A stretch of DNA of 57,405 nucleotides. Source: Fictibacillus nanhaiensis. GTDB lineage: Bacteria; Bacillota; Bacilli; Bacillales; Fictibacillaceae. The translations under genes and the position numbers were made by a program. The notes beneath the pieces are model-generated. The model was not told the origin of the DNA. It saw only the letters and a program-made list of their open reading frames with translations, and searched no databases. Of the stretch, positions 29,798 through 36,780 are shown piece after piece (within the stretch, counting starts at the first letter, position 1; every line of letters starts with the position of its first letter). Where the stretch lies: contig JAFHKR010000034.1 in assembly GCA_017052515.1 (NCBI GenBank), positions 1 to 57,405 on the forward strand, in the 5' to 3' direction.

Positions 29798-29863
29798 CCG
29801 AATTTTGATGGCGTTGATCGTTTTAGAGGAGCGCTTTCCGGGACAATAACCAGTTACGAATCG

Positions 29864-29882
29864 TATATCGCCGGGCGATATA
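29864..29882. promoter_or_regulatory. Perfect 9+1+9 palindrome at the yabM promoter
   Basis: TATATCGCC-G-GGCGATATA lies immediately upstream of an extended -10, over the place where the -35 should be. This is a typical operator position. The regulator is unknown. Confidence 0.6.
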
Positions 29883-29890
29883 GAGTGACT

Positions 29891-29900
29891 ATGGTATAAT
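29891..29900 (+). promoter_or_regulatory. Extended -10 promoter of yabM-yabN
   Basis: TGGTATAAT, an extended -10 with TATAAT at 29895-29900. No -35 hexamer is recognisable, since that place is taken by the palindrome. Confidence 0.6.
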
Positions 29901-29922
29901 ATCTTGAATTATGTTCAATGAG

Positions 29923-29945
29923 GACAAGAAGTGTCGACTTCTGTC
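29923..29945 (+). promoter_or_regulatory. Hairpin in the yabM 5' untranslated region
   Basis: GAC-A-AGAAGT, loop GTCG, ACTTCT-GTC: a 9-bp stem with one bulged A, starting about 16 nt after the predicted transcription start. No T-run follows. Confidence 0.5.
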
Positions 29946-29986
29946 GTCCCGGGAAATATATATGTTATAAATATTGAGGTTATTTT

Positions 29987-31573
29987 ATGAAAACAAAGAA
30001 CTATTCCGTGTGGGAAGGGGCTATGCTGCTGACTGCAGCAGCCATTATCGTAAAATTACTCAGCGTAGTATACCGAATTCCCTATCAGAACATGACGGGT
30101 GATTTTGGTTTTTATGTGTTTCAGCAAGCCTATCCGTTTTATGCGATAGCCGTTGCTATTGCTTTTACAGGTTTTCCGATGGCTCTGTCAAAAATGATCG
30201 TGTCTGAGAAAAACAATGACGATCATTTAATTAAAACTGCGGCATGGACTTCCGTTATGTTAGGTTTAGTATCCTTCCTATTCTTATTTTTAGCGGCGCC
30301 ATTTATCGCTGAATGGATGGGAGACAGGCATCTAGAACTGCCGATTAAAGTCATATCTGTTCTTTTTCTGTTTATTCCGCTTTCTGCCTTTTTTAGGGGA
30401 ACCTATCAGGGTTTCGGTGACATGCAACTGACTGCTGTTTCGCAGTTGATCGAACAGACGATACGAGTTTCAGGCATCTTACTTTTATCCTATTATTTTG
30501 TCTCAAAAGGATATTCCAGCTATGAAACAGGAGCAGCAGCACTCTCAGGATCGGTTGCGGGTACAATCGCATCAGGTTTGTTTCTTCTTTACTTTTGGAA
30601 AAAAGGGGTAGCGAACCGATATAGCTCTCAAGCAAAATTTAGGTTTTTATATGCTGCAGAGCTGTTAAAAACGAGCATCTACCTGTCATTAAGCGCACTG
30701 ATTTTAGCGTTGATGCAGCTGGTTGATGCGTTTCTTTTCGTTAATGTTTGGATAGAAAGCGGCATGGAGGCTTATGATGCGAAACTATTGAAAGGTGTGT
30801 TTGACCGTGGTCAACCCCTACTTCAGTTAGGAACAGTGCTAGCCGCATCTGTAGCACTTGCTGTTGTGCCGGAGATGGCATCACTTGTTGCAGAAAAGAA
30901 ACAAAAAGAGATTCGAATGCTTGCTAAGCTCTCCGTGAAAATTTCTATCGTTTTTGGCGGGGCAGCGGCAATCGGGCTTATCTTTATTATGAAACACCTC
31001 AATGTTATGCTGTTTAAAAATGATGATGGATCGCTTGCTCTTGCTATCCTCTGTATTTCAATTATTTTCGTATCCATCATCTATACGACCACAGGACTTC
31101 TACAAGGAATCGGTCATGGTCGGTTTGCGGCATATACCGTTCTTATCGCGGTATTGATAAAAATTCTTGGCAACTTGGTGCTCATTCCTTCTTTCGGGAT
31201 GGAAGGAGCAGCCGGATCTACCGTTCTGGCCACAATGGCTGCGGCGATCGCACAACTAATGAAGCTTCAGACCATTACGAAGTTTCTAACCGGAAGCAGA
31301 AAAACAACACTCCTTACACTAATCATCTCTCTGATTTTGATGGGTGCTGGTGTATGGACATGGATCTATATGACGAAAAACTATTTATTCACGGCAGATA
31401 CTCGCTTTGAAGCTATGCTGATCAGTATCAGTGCTTCATGTATTGGTGCAGTGATCTATATTCTCTGTATCTTAGTATTTAAAATATTTTCTCAAAATGA
31501 ATGGAACTCCGTCTTTCATTCTATTGGTTTTATTCAGAAGGTGTTTAAACGTCTTAAAAAAAGGAGACCATGA
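29987..31573 (+). CDS. yabM: MOP-superfamily polysaccharide/lipid flippase (YabM)
   Basis: A 528-residue polytopic membrane protein with about 14 hydrophobic segments, of the SpoVB/MurJ-like branch of the MOP exporter superfamily. The N-terminus (GAMLLTAAAIIVKLLSVVYRIPYQNMTGDFGFYVFQQAYPFYAIAVAIAFTGFPMALSKMIVSEK) is typical of this family. It probably flips a lipid-linked envelope precursor; the substrate is not defined. It overlaps yabN by 4 bp. Upstream lie an operator-like palindrome and a leader hairpin not reported for B. subtilis, as far as I know. Confidence 0.9.
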   Translation: MKTKNYSVWEGAMLLTAAAIIVKLLSVVYRIPYQNMTGDFGFYVFQQAYPFYAIAVAIAFTGFPMALSKMIVSEKNNDDHLIKTAAWTSVMLGLVSFLFLFLAAPFIAEWMGDRHLELPIKVISVLFLFIPLSAFFRGTYQGFGDMQLTAVSQLIEQTIRVSGILLLSYYFVSKGYSSYETGAAALSGSVAGTIASGLFLLYFWKKGVANRYSSQAKFRFLYAAELLKTSIYLSLSALILALMQLVDAFLFVNVWIESGMEAYDAKLLKGVFDRGQPLLQLGTVLAASVALAVVPEMASLVAEKKQKEIRMLAKLSVKISIVFGGAAAIGLIFIMKHLNVMLFKNDDGSLALAILCISIIFVSIIYTTTGLLQGIGHGRFAAYTVLIAVLIKILGNLVLIPSFGMEGAAGSTVLATMAAAIAQLMKLQTITKFLTGSRKTTLLTLIISLILMGAGVWTWIYMTKNYLFTADTRFEAMLISISASCIGAVIYILCILVFKIFSQNEWNSVFHSIGFIQKVFKRLKKRRP

Positions 31574-33015
31574 TGACGAAGAAGATAACAATTATAGGGT
31601 TAGGTGCAGGAGATTTAGACCAGATGACACTGGGCATCTATCGCGTGTTAGAGTCAGCTGAAAAAGTTTACGTACGTACGATTCATCACCCCGCGATTGA
31701 AGAATTAATGAAACAAGGAAAGCAATTCGTCGCGTTTGATGAAGTCTATGAAAAACATGATCAGTTTGAGCCAGTGTACGAAGAAATTGCCGAAACCCTA
31801 TTTAAACAAGCTGAGGTAGAAGGTCATGTCCTTTATGCTGTGCCAGGTCACCCGTTAGTTGCGGAGCAAGTGGTGCAGATTCTTCTTCATAAGAGTGAGA
31901 GTAAAGGTATCGAGGTTTCGGTAGCAGGCGGAAAGAGTTTCCTTGATGAAATGTATACAGCACTCAAGATTGATCCGATTGAAGGCTGCCAGATCCTAGA
32001 TGGAACTTCTTTGAAAAAAGATGAGGTTCAGATCAGACATCACCTTGTTATCGTGCAAGTATACGACAACTTTATCGCTTCAGAAGTAAAGCTGACTTTG
32101 ATGGATAAGTATCCAGACGATTATGAAGTAACGATCGTAACAGCAGCAGGAAGTGCTGAGGAATCTATTAAAGTAGTACCACTATACGAGCTAGATCAGT
32201 CTGTAACATTGAATAACTTAACCGCTGTGTATGTTCCCCCCGTAAAAGAAGAGGAGCTGCTATACAGAGACTTTGCTTTCTTAAAAAACGTTATTGCTCG
32301 ATTACGCGGTCCAGGAGGCTGCCCGTGGGATCAGAAGCAAACACATGTAACGTTAAAGAAGTATTTGATCGAAGAAGCTTACGAAGTGTTAGAAGCGATT
32401 GATGAAGAAGACGATGATGCTCTAGCTGAAGAATTAGGAGATGTGCTGCTTCAAGTTCTACTTCACGCACAAATTGGCGAGGATGAAGGCTTCTTTGTTT
32501 TAGAAGACGTGATTGAAACGTTAACCGGAAAGATGATTCGTCGTCATCCACACGTTTTTAGTGATGTTTCTGCAGAGGATGCAGATCAGGTTGTAGCGAA
32601 CTGGGATGCGATCAAATCACAAGAAGCAGGAAAAGAAGATCGTGATTCATTACTAGATGGTGTGCCAAAGGGAATTCCAGCTATCCAAAAAGCGTTTCTT
32701 TATCAAAAAAAGGCGGCAAAAGTTGGCTTCGACTGGAAAGAAGTTGAACCGGTGGTCGATAAGATCTTAGAAGAACTAAAAGAGTTTCAAGAAGCGGAAG
32801 GCGATGAACAGCAAAGAGAATTAGGTGATCTGTTGTTCTCTGTTGTGAATCTAGCCCGTTTTTACAAGATAGACCCTGAAGAAGCTCTCAATGAAACAAA
32901 CCGTAAATTTAAGAAGCGATTCAACTACATCGAGCAGGAACTGAAGAAGCAAAACCTTTCGTTTGAGGACGTCACTCTAGAAGAAATGGACCGTCTTTGG
33001 AACGAGGCAAAATAA
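31570..33015 (+). CDS. yabN: MazG-family nucleoside triphosphate pyrophosphohydrolase with N-terminal methylase-like domain (YabN)
   Basis: A 481-residue two-domain protein. The N-terminal part (about 1-220) has a tetrapyrrole-methylase fold (ITIIGLGAGDLDQMT, YAVPGHPLVAE). The C-terminal MazG domain (about 235-480) has GGCPWDQKQTH, the metal-binding EEAYEVLEAIDEEDDDALAEELGD region, and a second EELGD-like helix pair. MazG hydrolyses NTPs to NMP and pyrophosphate, probably as housecleaning. Translation is likely coupled to yabM through the 4-bp overlap. Confidence 0.95.
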   Translation: MMTKKITIIGLGAGDLDQMTLGIYRVLESAEKVYVRTIHHPAIEELMKQGKQFVAFDEVYEKHDQFEPVYEEIAETLFKQAEVEGHVLYAVPGHPLVAEQVVQILLHKSESKGIEVSVAGGKSFLDEMYTALKIDPIEGCQILDGTSLKKDEVQIRHHLVIVQVYDNFIASEVKLTLMDKYPDDYEVTIVTAAGSAEESIKVVPLYELDQSVTLNNLTAVYVPPVKEEELLYRDFAFLKNVIARLRGPGGCPWDQKQTHVTLKKYLIEEAYEVLEAIDEEDDDALAEELGDVLLQVLLHAQIGEDEGFFVLEDVIETLTGKMIRRHPHVFSDVSAEDADQVVANWDAIKSQEAGKEDRDSLLDGVPKGIPAIQKAFLYQKKAAKVGFDWKEVEPVVDKILEELKEFQEAEGDEQQRELGDLLFSVVNLARFYKIDPEEALNETNRKFKKRFNYIEQELKKQNLSFEDVTLEEMDRLWNEAK

Positions 33016-33055
33016 TTTTTTTTTCAACAAAGAAGGATTATAGTGAAAAATAGAG

Positions 33056-33125
33056 AATATTTTCTCGAGAAATATCATGAAACCCTTAATTATAGGGGGT
33101 TTCTAGCGAAATCTTTGATAGAAAC
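33056..33125 (+). promoter_or_regulatory. Structured leader of the HU gene with two mutually exclusive hairpins
   Basis: ATATTTTCTC/GAGAAATAT forms one hairpin (33056-33075). GAAACCC/GGGTTTC (33079-33085/33097-33103) forms a second. GTTTCTA/TAGAAAC (33099-33105/33119-33125) forms a third that competes with the second and lies next to the AGGAGG ribosome site (33129-33134). No T-run is present. Confidence 0.5.
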
Positions 33126-33142
33126 TTTAGGAGGTAATTAAA

Positions 33143-33415
33143 ATGAACAAAAATGAATTGGTAACAAATATCTCAGAAAAGTCAGGACTTACTAAGAAAG
33201 ACGTAGAAACAGTCGTTAATGGCGTAATCGATGAAATCACTTCTGCTCTAAAAGACGGAGACAAAGTACAATTTGTTGGATTCGGAACTTTCGAAACTCG
33301 CGAGCGTTCTAGCCGTACTGGCCGCAACCCTCAAACAGGTAAAGAAATTCAAATTCCAGCAGCAACTGTTCCGGCATTTAAAGCAGGAAACAAGCTGAAA
33401 GAAGCTGTTAAGTAA
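33143..33415 (+). CDS. HU-family DNA-binding protein
   Basis: A 90-residue HU protein with the complete fold. The N-terminal helices [25 protein letters not shown], the beta segment [27 protein letters not shown] forming the DNA-binding arm, and [13 protein letters not shown] are present. It bends and compacts DNA as a dimer. AGGAGG lies 8 nt before the ATG. It is inserted between yabN and rqcP (2 bp before rqcP). B. subtilis has no HU gene here; its single hbs lies elsewhere. This may be a second, paralogous HU. It has its own structured leader. Confidence 0.96.
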   Translation: MNKNELVTNISEKSGLTKKDVETVVNGVIDEITSALKDGDKVQFVGFGTFETRERSSRTGRNPQTGKEIQIPAATVPAFKAGNKLKEAVK

Positions 33416-33417
33416 GC

Positions 33418-33684
33418 ATGCGCTTAGATAAATTTCTGAAAGTCTCGCGCCTGATCAAACGGAGAACCGTGGCGAAAGAGATTTCAGATCAAGGGCGTAT
33501 CTCCATTAACGGATTGCAGGCGAAGGCTTCCTCTGATGTAAAAGTGGGGGACGAGCTTGCGATACGTTTTGGTCAAAAGCTTGTTAAGGTTAAGATCAAT
33601 GAGCTTAAAGATACGACCAAAAAAGAGGACGCGGATAACATGTACACCGTCCTCGAAGAAAACCGCATCGAAACGACTGAGTAA
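33418..33684 (+). CDS. rqcP: S4-domain ribosome quality-control protein RqcP (YabO)
   Basis: An 88-residue S4 RNA-binding protein ([49 protein letters not shown]). RqcP works with RqcH to add C-terminal alanine tails to nascent chains on obstructed 50S subunits, moving with the P-site tRNA. The C-terminal extension after about residue 60 is charged. It begins 2 bp after the HU stop, so expression is probably coupled to HU. Confidence 0.95.
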   Translation: MRLDKFLKVSRLIKRRTVAKEISDQGRISINGLQAKASSDVKVGDELAIRFGQKLVKVKINELKDTTKKEDADNMYTVLEENRIETTE

Positions 33685-33714
33685 AGAACCTGATTTTTTC
33701 AGGTTCTTTTCTTT
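33683..33714 (+). terminator. Terminator after rqcP
   Basis: 11-bp stem AAAGAACCTGA/TCAGGTTCTTT followed by TTCTTTTT. Confidence 0.9.
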
Positions 33715-33750
33715 TTGCTGTTTTCGCAATCTTTGTTGCTCCTGTAGGTG

Positions 33751-34005
33751 GTTGATTTCCGTTTCAGGGTGCTCGCTTTCCGCGGGGCAGGCGGTGAGCC
33801 ACATTCGTACATTTCAGGTATAAGTGTCTCACCTGTCTAGTTGCAGTGGCTAGCCCCTCGAGGTCAAAAGTTAAATGGCTAAGAAGGCAAAGTGCGCATT
33901 CAAACCCATTCATCTTTTGCTTGTCGGGGCTGTACGAGCCACTTCCACTTTAAGGACTGCCGGCCAGTCCTAGCCGAGAGTCTCGCACCTTACACTCCAA
34001 TCAAC
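33751..34005 (-). repeat. 128-bp intergenic hairpin repeat, copy D (reverse), interrupted by a second repeat
   Basis: Ends match the other reverse copies: GTTGATTTCCGTTTCAG at the left and CACTCCAATCAAC at the right. The GTGAGCC...GTGTCTCACC hairpin is intact, with the CATTCGTACATTTC-type apex. The segment that should join CTCACCTG to GAGTCTCGCACC is replaced by ~140 bp (see 33835-33951), making this copy twice the usual length. Confidence 0.88.
33835..33951. repeat. Second intergenic repeat nested in copy D
   Basis: The segment runs from GTCTAGTTGCAGTGGCTAG through CCCCTCGAGGTCA to CTTGTCGGGGCTG and GAGCCACTTCCACTTT. The ends are imperfectly complementary (GTGGCTAGCCCC against GGGGCTGTACGAGCCAC). 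It resembles another common non-coding Bacillus intergenic repeat. About 20 further bases (GGACTGCCGGCCAGTCC, itself a hairpin) follow before the outer repeat resumes. Confidence 0.65.
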
Positions 34006-34099
34006 TTGCAATGAAGTGAATGAAACAAGACCCAAAGGTAACAACCTTTTAGAAAAACACCTTGGGTTGCTCCAAAACATTCAGCAATTCGTACAGCTT

Positions 34100-34129
34100 G
34101 TTCTATTCTCTTTTAATGTTTCATACATT
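34100..34129 (+). promoter_or_regulatory. Sigma-E promoter of yabP-yabQ
   Basis: GTTCTATT (34100-34107), 14-bp spacer, CATACATT (34122-34129). The -10 matches the sigma-E consensus CATACAnT exactly. yabP and yabQ are sigma-E-dependent in B. subtilis. Confidence 0.7.
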
Positions 34130-34154
34130 TGTATGGAATAGAGGAGGGGAATGT

Positions 34155-34463
34155 ATGGACCAACGATATGATCTGAATGGATATAATCAAAAAGTGAGCA
34201 CACCAAACCACGATGTAAGAATGATAGGAAGAAAGAATTTAGAGATCACGGGTGTGAAGCAAGTAGAAAGTTTTGATAATGAAGAGTTCTTGCTTGAGAC
34301 AACGATGGGCTTTTTAGCGATCCGCGGGACCAACTTGAAGATGAAAAATCTTGATGTGGAATCAGGTGTTGTGAATATTGAAGGAAAAGTATTCGATCTC
34401 GTTTACCTCGACCAGCAGACCGGTGAAAAGACTAAAGGCTTCTTCGGCAAACTGTTCAAATGA
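34155..34463 (+). CDS. yabP: Sporulation protein YabP
   Basis: A 102-residue YabP/YqfC-family protein (beta-rich, no membrane segment). It contains HDVRMIGRKNLEITGVKQVESFDNEEFLLETTMGFLAIRGTNLKMKNLDVESGVVNIEGKV. In B. subtilis it is made in the mother cell and is linked, with YabQ, to spore cortex formation; its biochemical role is unknown. The start is ATG 34155 behind GAGGAGGGG. It overlaps yabQ by 4 bp. Confidence 0.94.
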   Translation: MDQRYDLNGYNQKVSTPNHDVRMIGRKNLEITGVKQVESFDNEEFLLETTMGFLAIRGTNLKMKNLDVESGVVNIEGKVFDLVYLDQQTGEKTKGFFGKLFK

Positions 34464-35059
34464 CCTTAACCGTACAGTTTGAAACGATGCTCTCTATGGT
34501 CCTCATGGGTATATGGATCGGAATGGCTGTCGATACGTACAGCCGATTCATTCATGAGAAGCGAAAGTGGCATTGGCTCCATTTCTTAAACGATCTGATG
34601 TTTTGGTTGGTACAGGCTTTGCTGGTCTTTTATGTTCTTCTACACGTGAATCACGCAGAGATTCGTTTTTATATTTTTATTGCTCTCATTTGCGGATATG
34701 CGGCGTACCGAGCACTCTTTGAACGAATCTATAAAAAGATACTTGAGTGGATGGTATCAGCGGTCACCTCACTTTTCCGTTTCTTATACCGTTTACTTAA
34801 CTCTTTAATCGTTATGCCGATAAAATGGTTAGTTATGCTCATATCCGCTATTCTTTTATATGTACTTAACATCTTGCGGAAAATTATTATGGTACTATTC
34901 ATGATTCTTTTTTCTCCTTTTAAATGGGTTGGAAGACTCATATGGCGTTTCATACCTAAGCAAAAATGGTATAATTTAAAAGAGAAATATTCAAAATTAG
35001 CAGGGTTTTTCATTTCTGCGAAGAATAAAGTCAGCAATTGGAAGGGAAAAAAGAAGTAA
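34460..35059 (+). CDS. yabQ: Spore cortex protein YabQ
   Basis: A 199-residue membrane protein. It has about four to five hydrophobic segments: residues 5-24, 35-62, 66-80, 95-115 and 119-160. The C-terminus is Lys-rich. YabQ is needed for cortex formation and sits in the outer forespore membrane in B. subtilis. It starts within the yabP stop (ATGA). It is longer at the C-terminus than many relatives. It is followed by divIC after 20 bp. Confidence 0.92.
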   Translation: MTLTVQFETMLSMVLMGIWIGMAVDTYSRFIHEKRKWHWLHFLNDLMFWLVQALLVFYVLLHVNHAEIRFYIFIALICGYAAYRALFERIYKKILEWMVSAVTSLFRFLYRLLNSLIVMPIKWLVMLISAILLYVLNILRKIIMVLFMILFSPFKWVGRLIWRFIPKQKWYNLKEKYSKLAGFFISAKNKVSNWKGKKK

Positions 35060-35079
35060 AGGAGGGGAACAGCGAACAA

Positions 35080-35439
35080 ATGCGCCAGAAAAAAATAACA
35101 GAGATTCACTCACAATACATCCAGAATAAAGAGCGTCATGAGCAAGTGATCGCTAAACGTAAGCGTGGTTTATACAGGCGCTTGACGGGGGCTTTTATCG
35201 TATTTTCCTTTTTTGCTTTTTTAATTATTACGGGTATTGCAGAACAGCTCTCCCTTTTAAATGAAAAACAGACGGAACAAAAAGAATTAAGCGACGAATA
35301 TAAAGCTCTTCTAGAAGAAAAGGCACAACTTAAAGATGAAGTGAATAAACTAAAAGACGAAGAATACATTGGAGAAATCGCCAGACGTGACTTTTTTATG
35401 TCAAAACCTGGTGAAACAATCTTTAAACTTCCAGAATAA
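35080..35439 (+). CDS. divIC: Cell-division protein DivIC (FtsB family)
   Basis: A 119-residue bitopic membrane protein. The N-terminus is basic and cytoplasmic (KRKRGLYRRL). One membrane segment lies at about residues 35-53 (FIVFSFFAFLIITGI). An extracellular coiled coil follows (about 57-97, LSLLNEKQTEQKELSDEYKALLEEKAQLKDEVNKL). The conserved YIGEIARRDFFMSKPGE motif is near the end. It forms a complex with FtsL and DivIB in the divisome. The start is ATG 35080; GGAGGGG lies 12 nt upstream, slightly far. Confidence 0.94.
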   Translation: MRQKKITEIHSQYIQNKERHEQVIAKRKRGLYRRLTGAFIVFSFFAFLIITGIAEQLSLLNEKQTEQKELSDEYKALLEEKAQLKDEVNKLKDEEYIGEIARRDFFMSKPGETIFKLPE

Positions 35440-35454
35440 AGCATTAAGCGTAGA

Positions 35455-35484
35455 TTGACACGCAGATTTTTTCGATTGTATAAT
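35455..35484 (+). promoter_or_regulatory. Sigma-A promoter of yabR
   Basis: TTGACA (35455-35460), 18-bp spacer, TATAAT (35479-35484), both exact consensus. Confidence 0.82.
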
Positions 35485-35530
35485 AAGTAATGATATCTTA
35501 GGAGATTTTTTAAGGAGGAGCATTTTTTGC

Positions 35531-35974
35531 ATGTCAATTGAAGTAGGCAGCAAGTTGCAAGGTAAAGTTACTGGGATTACTCATTTTGGAGCGTTTGTAG
35601 AGCTGCCAGGGGGTACAACAGGACTCGTGCATATTAGCGAAGTTGCGGATAATTACGTAAAGGACATCAACGAATTTCTTAAAGTTGGTGATCAAGTCGA
35701 AGTTAAGGTTATGAGCGTCGAAAAGGACGGGAAGATCGGTTTATCTATCAAGAAAGCAAAAGAAAATGTTGCATCTGCTAGTAGACCAGCTCCTGCAAGA
35801 GGCGGATTTAACAAATCGCGCAAAGGTCCTAACCGAGGCGGTAACAACCATTCAACGGCATTATCTTTTGAGGATAAGATGAACAAATTCCTTAAAGATA
35901 GTGAAGATCGACTCACTACTTTAAAGCGTAGTACTGAATCAAAAAGAGGTGGCCGCGGCGGCCGAAGAGGATAA
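35531..35974 (+). CDS. yabR: S1-domain RNA-binding protein YabR
   Basis: A 147-residue protein. A single S1 domain occupies residues 1-75 (VGSKLQGKVTGITHFGAFVELPGGTTGLVHISEVADNYVKDI, VEVKVMSVEKDGKIGLSIK). A long basic Arg/Gly-rich tail follows, ending GGRGGRRG. It resembles the S1 domain of polynucleotide phosphorylase and general stress protein 13. It likely binds RNA or ribosomes; the exact role is unknown. GGAGGAG precedes the ATG. Confidence 0.93.
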   Translation: MSIEVGSKLQGKVTGITHFGAFVELPGGTTGLVHISEVADNYVKDINEFLKVGDQVEVKVMSVEKDGKIGLSIKKAKENVASASRPAPARGGFNKSRKGPNRGGNNHSTALSFEDKMNKFLKDSEDRLTTLKRSTESKRGGRGGRRG

Positions 35975-36012
35975 TTGTTGCATTTTTAATGCTCATTCAT
36001 CTATATATGGCT

Positions 36013-36048
36013 AGCACTCTATTCTTAAAAGAATAGGGTGCTTTTTTG
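36013..36048 (+). terminator. Terminator after yabR
   Basis: 13-bp stem AGCACTCTATTCT/AGAATAGGGTGCT with a short loop and a T-run. Confidence 0.93.
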
Positions 36049-36149
36049 TTTTTATCATTCAATCAAATTACTGTCTTTTATTTTGCATTGCTAAAGAACA
36101 AAAGTTTTTTCGGAAATCTGTTGCTAAAAATATCTTGTCATCTTTGAAA

Positions 36150-36278
36150 ATTGACTGGAGTGTAAGGTGCGAGACTCCTGCGGGACGAGCGGTCAGGTGG
36201 AGACTCCTAATGGCGCAAAGCGGCAGGAGGCTCACCGCACGCCCCGTGGAAAGCGAGCAACCTGGAGCGGAAATCAAC
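36150..36278 (+). repeat. 128-bp intergenic hairpin repeat, copy E
   Basis: A forward copy: ATTGACTGGAGTGTAAGG at the left, GCGAGACTCCTGCGGGA, inner GTGGAGACTCC...GGAGGCTCACC, and GCGGAAATCAAC at the right. The left end deviates (TTGACT for TTGATT). Confidence 0.9.
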
Positions 36279-36329
36279 TCCTTTCAAGAGTAATACAAAA
36301 ATCTTTTTCGACAAATTTTTAAAGAACCG

Positions 36330-36358
36330 TTGACAGAGTGGCAGGATAGATGTAATAT
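36330..36358 (+). promoter_or_regulatory. Sigma-A promoter of the tRNA-Met gene
   Basis: TTGACA (36330-36335), 17-bp spacer, TAATAT (36353-36358). The tRNA begins ~16 nt after the predicted start. A TTCGACAAA word (Spo0A-type) lies at 36308-36316. Confidence 0.82.
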
Positions 36359-36380
36359 ACTACTTGTGTCTTTTACAAAT

Positions 36381-36457
36381 GGCGGTGTAGCTCAGCTGGC
36401 TAGAGCGTACGGTTCATACCCGTGAGGTCGTGGGTTCGACTCCCTCCGCCGCTACCA
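36381..36457 (+). tRNA. trnM: tRNA-Met (anticodon CAU), probably elongator
   Basis: A full cloverleaf of 77 nt including an encoded CCA. The acceptor stem GGCGGTG pairs with CGCCGCT (G-U at the ends). The anticodon loop is TTCATAC with anticodon CAT, and the T-arm is GTGGGTTCGACTCCCTC. The anticodon stem lacks the three consecutive G-C pairs of initiator tRNA and position 1 is paired, so this is the elongator form. It lies between yabR and spoIIE, where B. subtilis has trnSL-Met; the neighbouring tRNA-Glu of B. subtilis is absent. Confidence 0.96.
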
Positions 36458-36490
36458 TTTTTAATTTGGACATCTACATACAAACGTACA

Positions 36491-36519
36491 AGAGCATCCG
36501 TCAGCGGTTGCTCTTTTTT
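36491..36519 (+). terminator. Terminator after tRNA-Met
   Basis: Stem AGAGCATCCG/CGGTTGCTCT followed by T6. Confidence 0.88.
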
Positions 36520-36712
36520 ATTTCTTTTTCTGTCATTCCATCAAACTATTTTTAAACATCAATCCCTTTATATTTTTCTTCATAATTCTCCTTAATAACT
36601 TTAAAAATGAAACTTCCTTTTCTCTTTTTGTAAGAATGTTGTCCGCTTTTGCTCTTCTTTCGTGAATTAGTGGAGAAGTCCGTCGATAAGTTTTTAAATC
36701 TTAAACTGCTCT

Positions 36713-36747
36713 TTTGACAAAATCTTTGTTCTAAACCTGTTTATAAT
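36713..36747 (+). promoter_or_regulatory. spoIIE promoter with long spacer and Spo0A-like box
   Basis: TTGACA (36714-36719) and TATAAT (36742-36747) are 22 bp apart, too far for ordinary sigma-A use. TTTGACAAA (36713-36721), one base off a Spo0A box, overlaps the -35. Spo0A-activated sigma-A promoters such as spoIIE and spoIIG of B. subtilis have 21-22-bp spacing. Confidence 0.7.
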
Positions 36748-36780
36748 GGTTACACAAATTGGAAACGGGTGGTGTATGGG

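Noticed and set aside
33016-33030. Terminator after yabN (T-run)
   Set aside because: A run of T is present just after the stop, but no stem precedes it.
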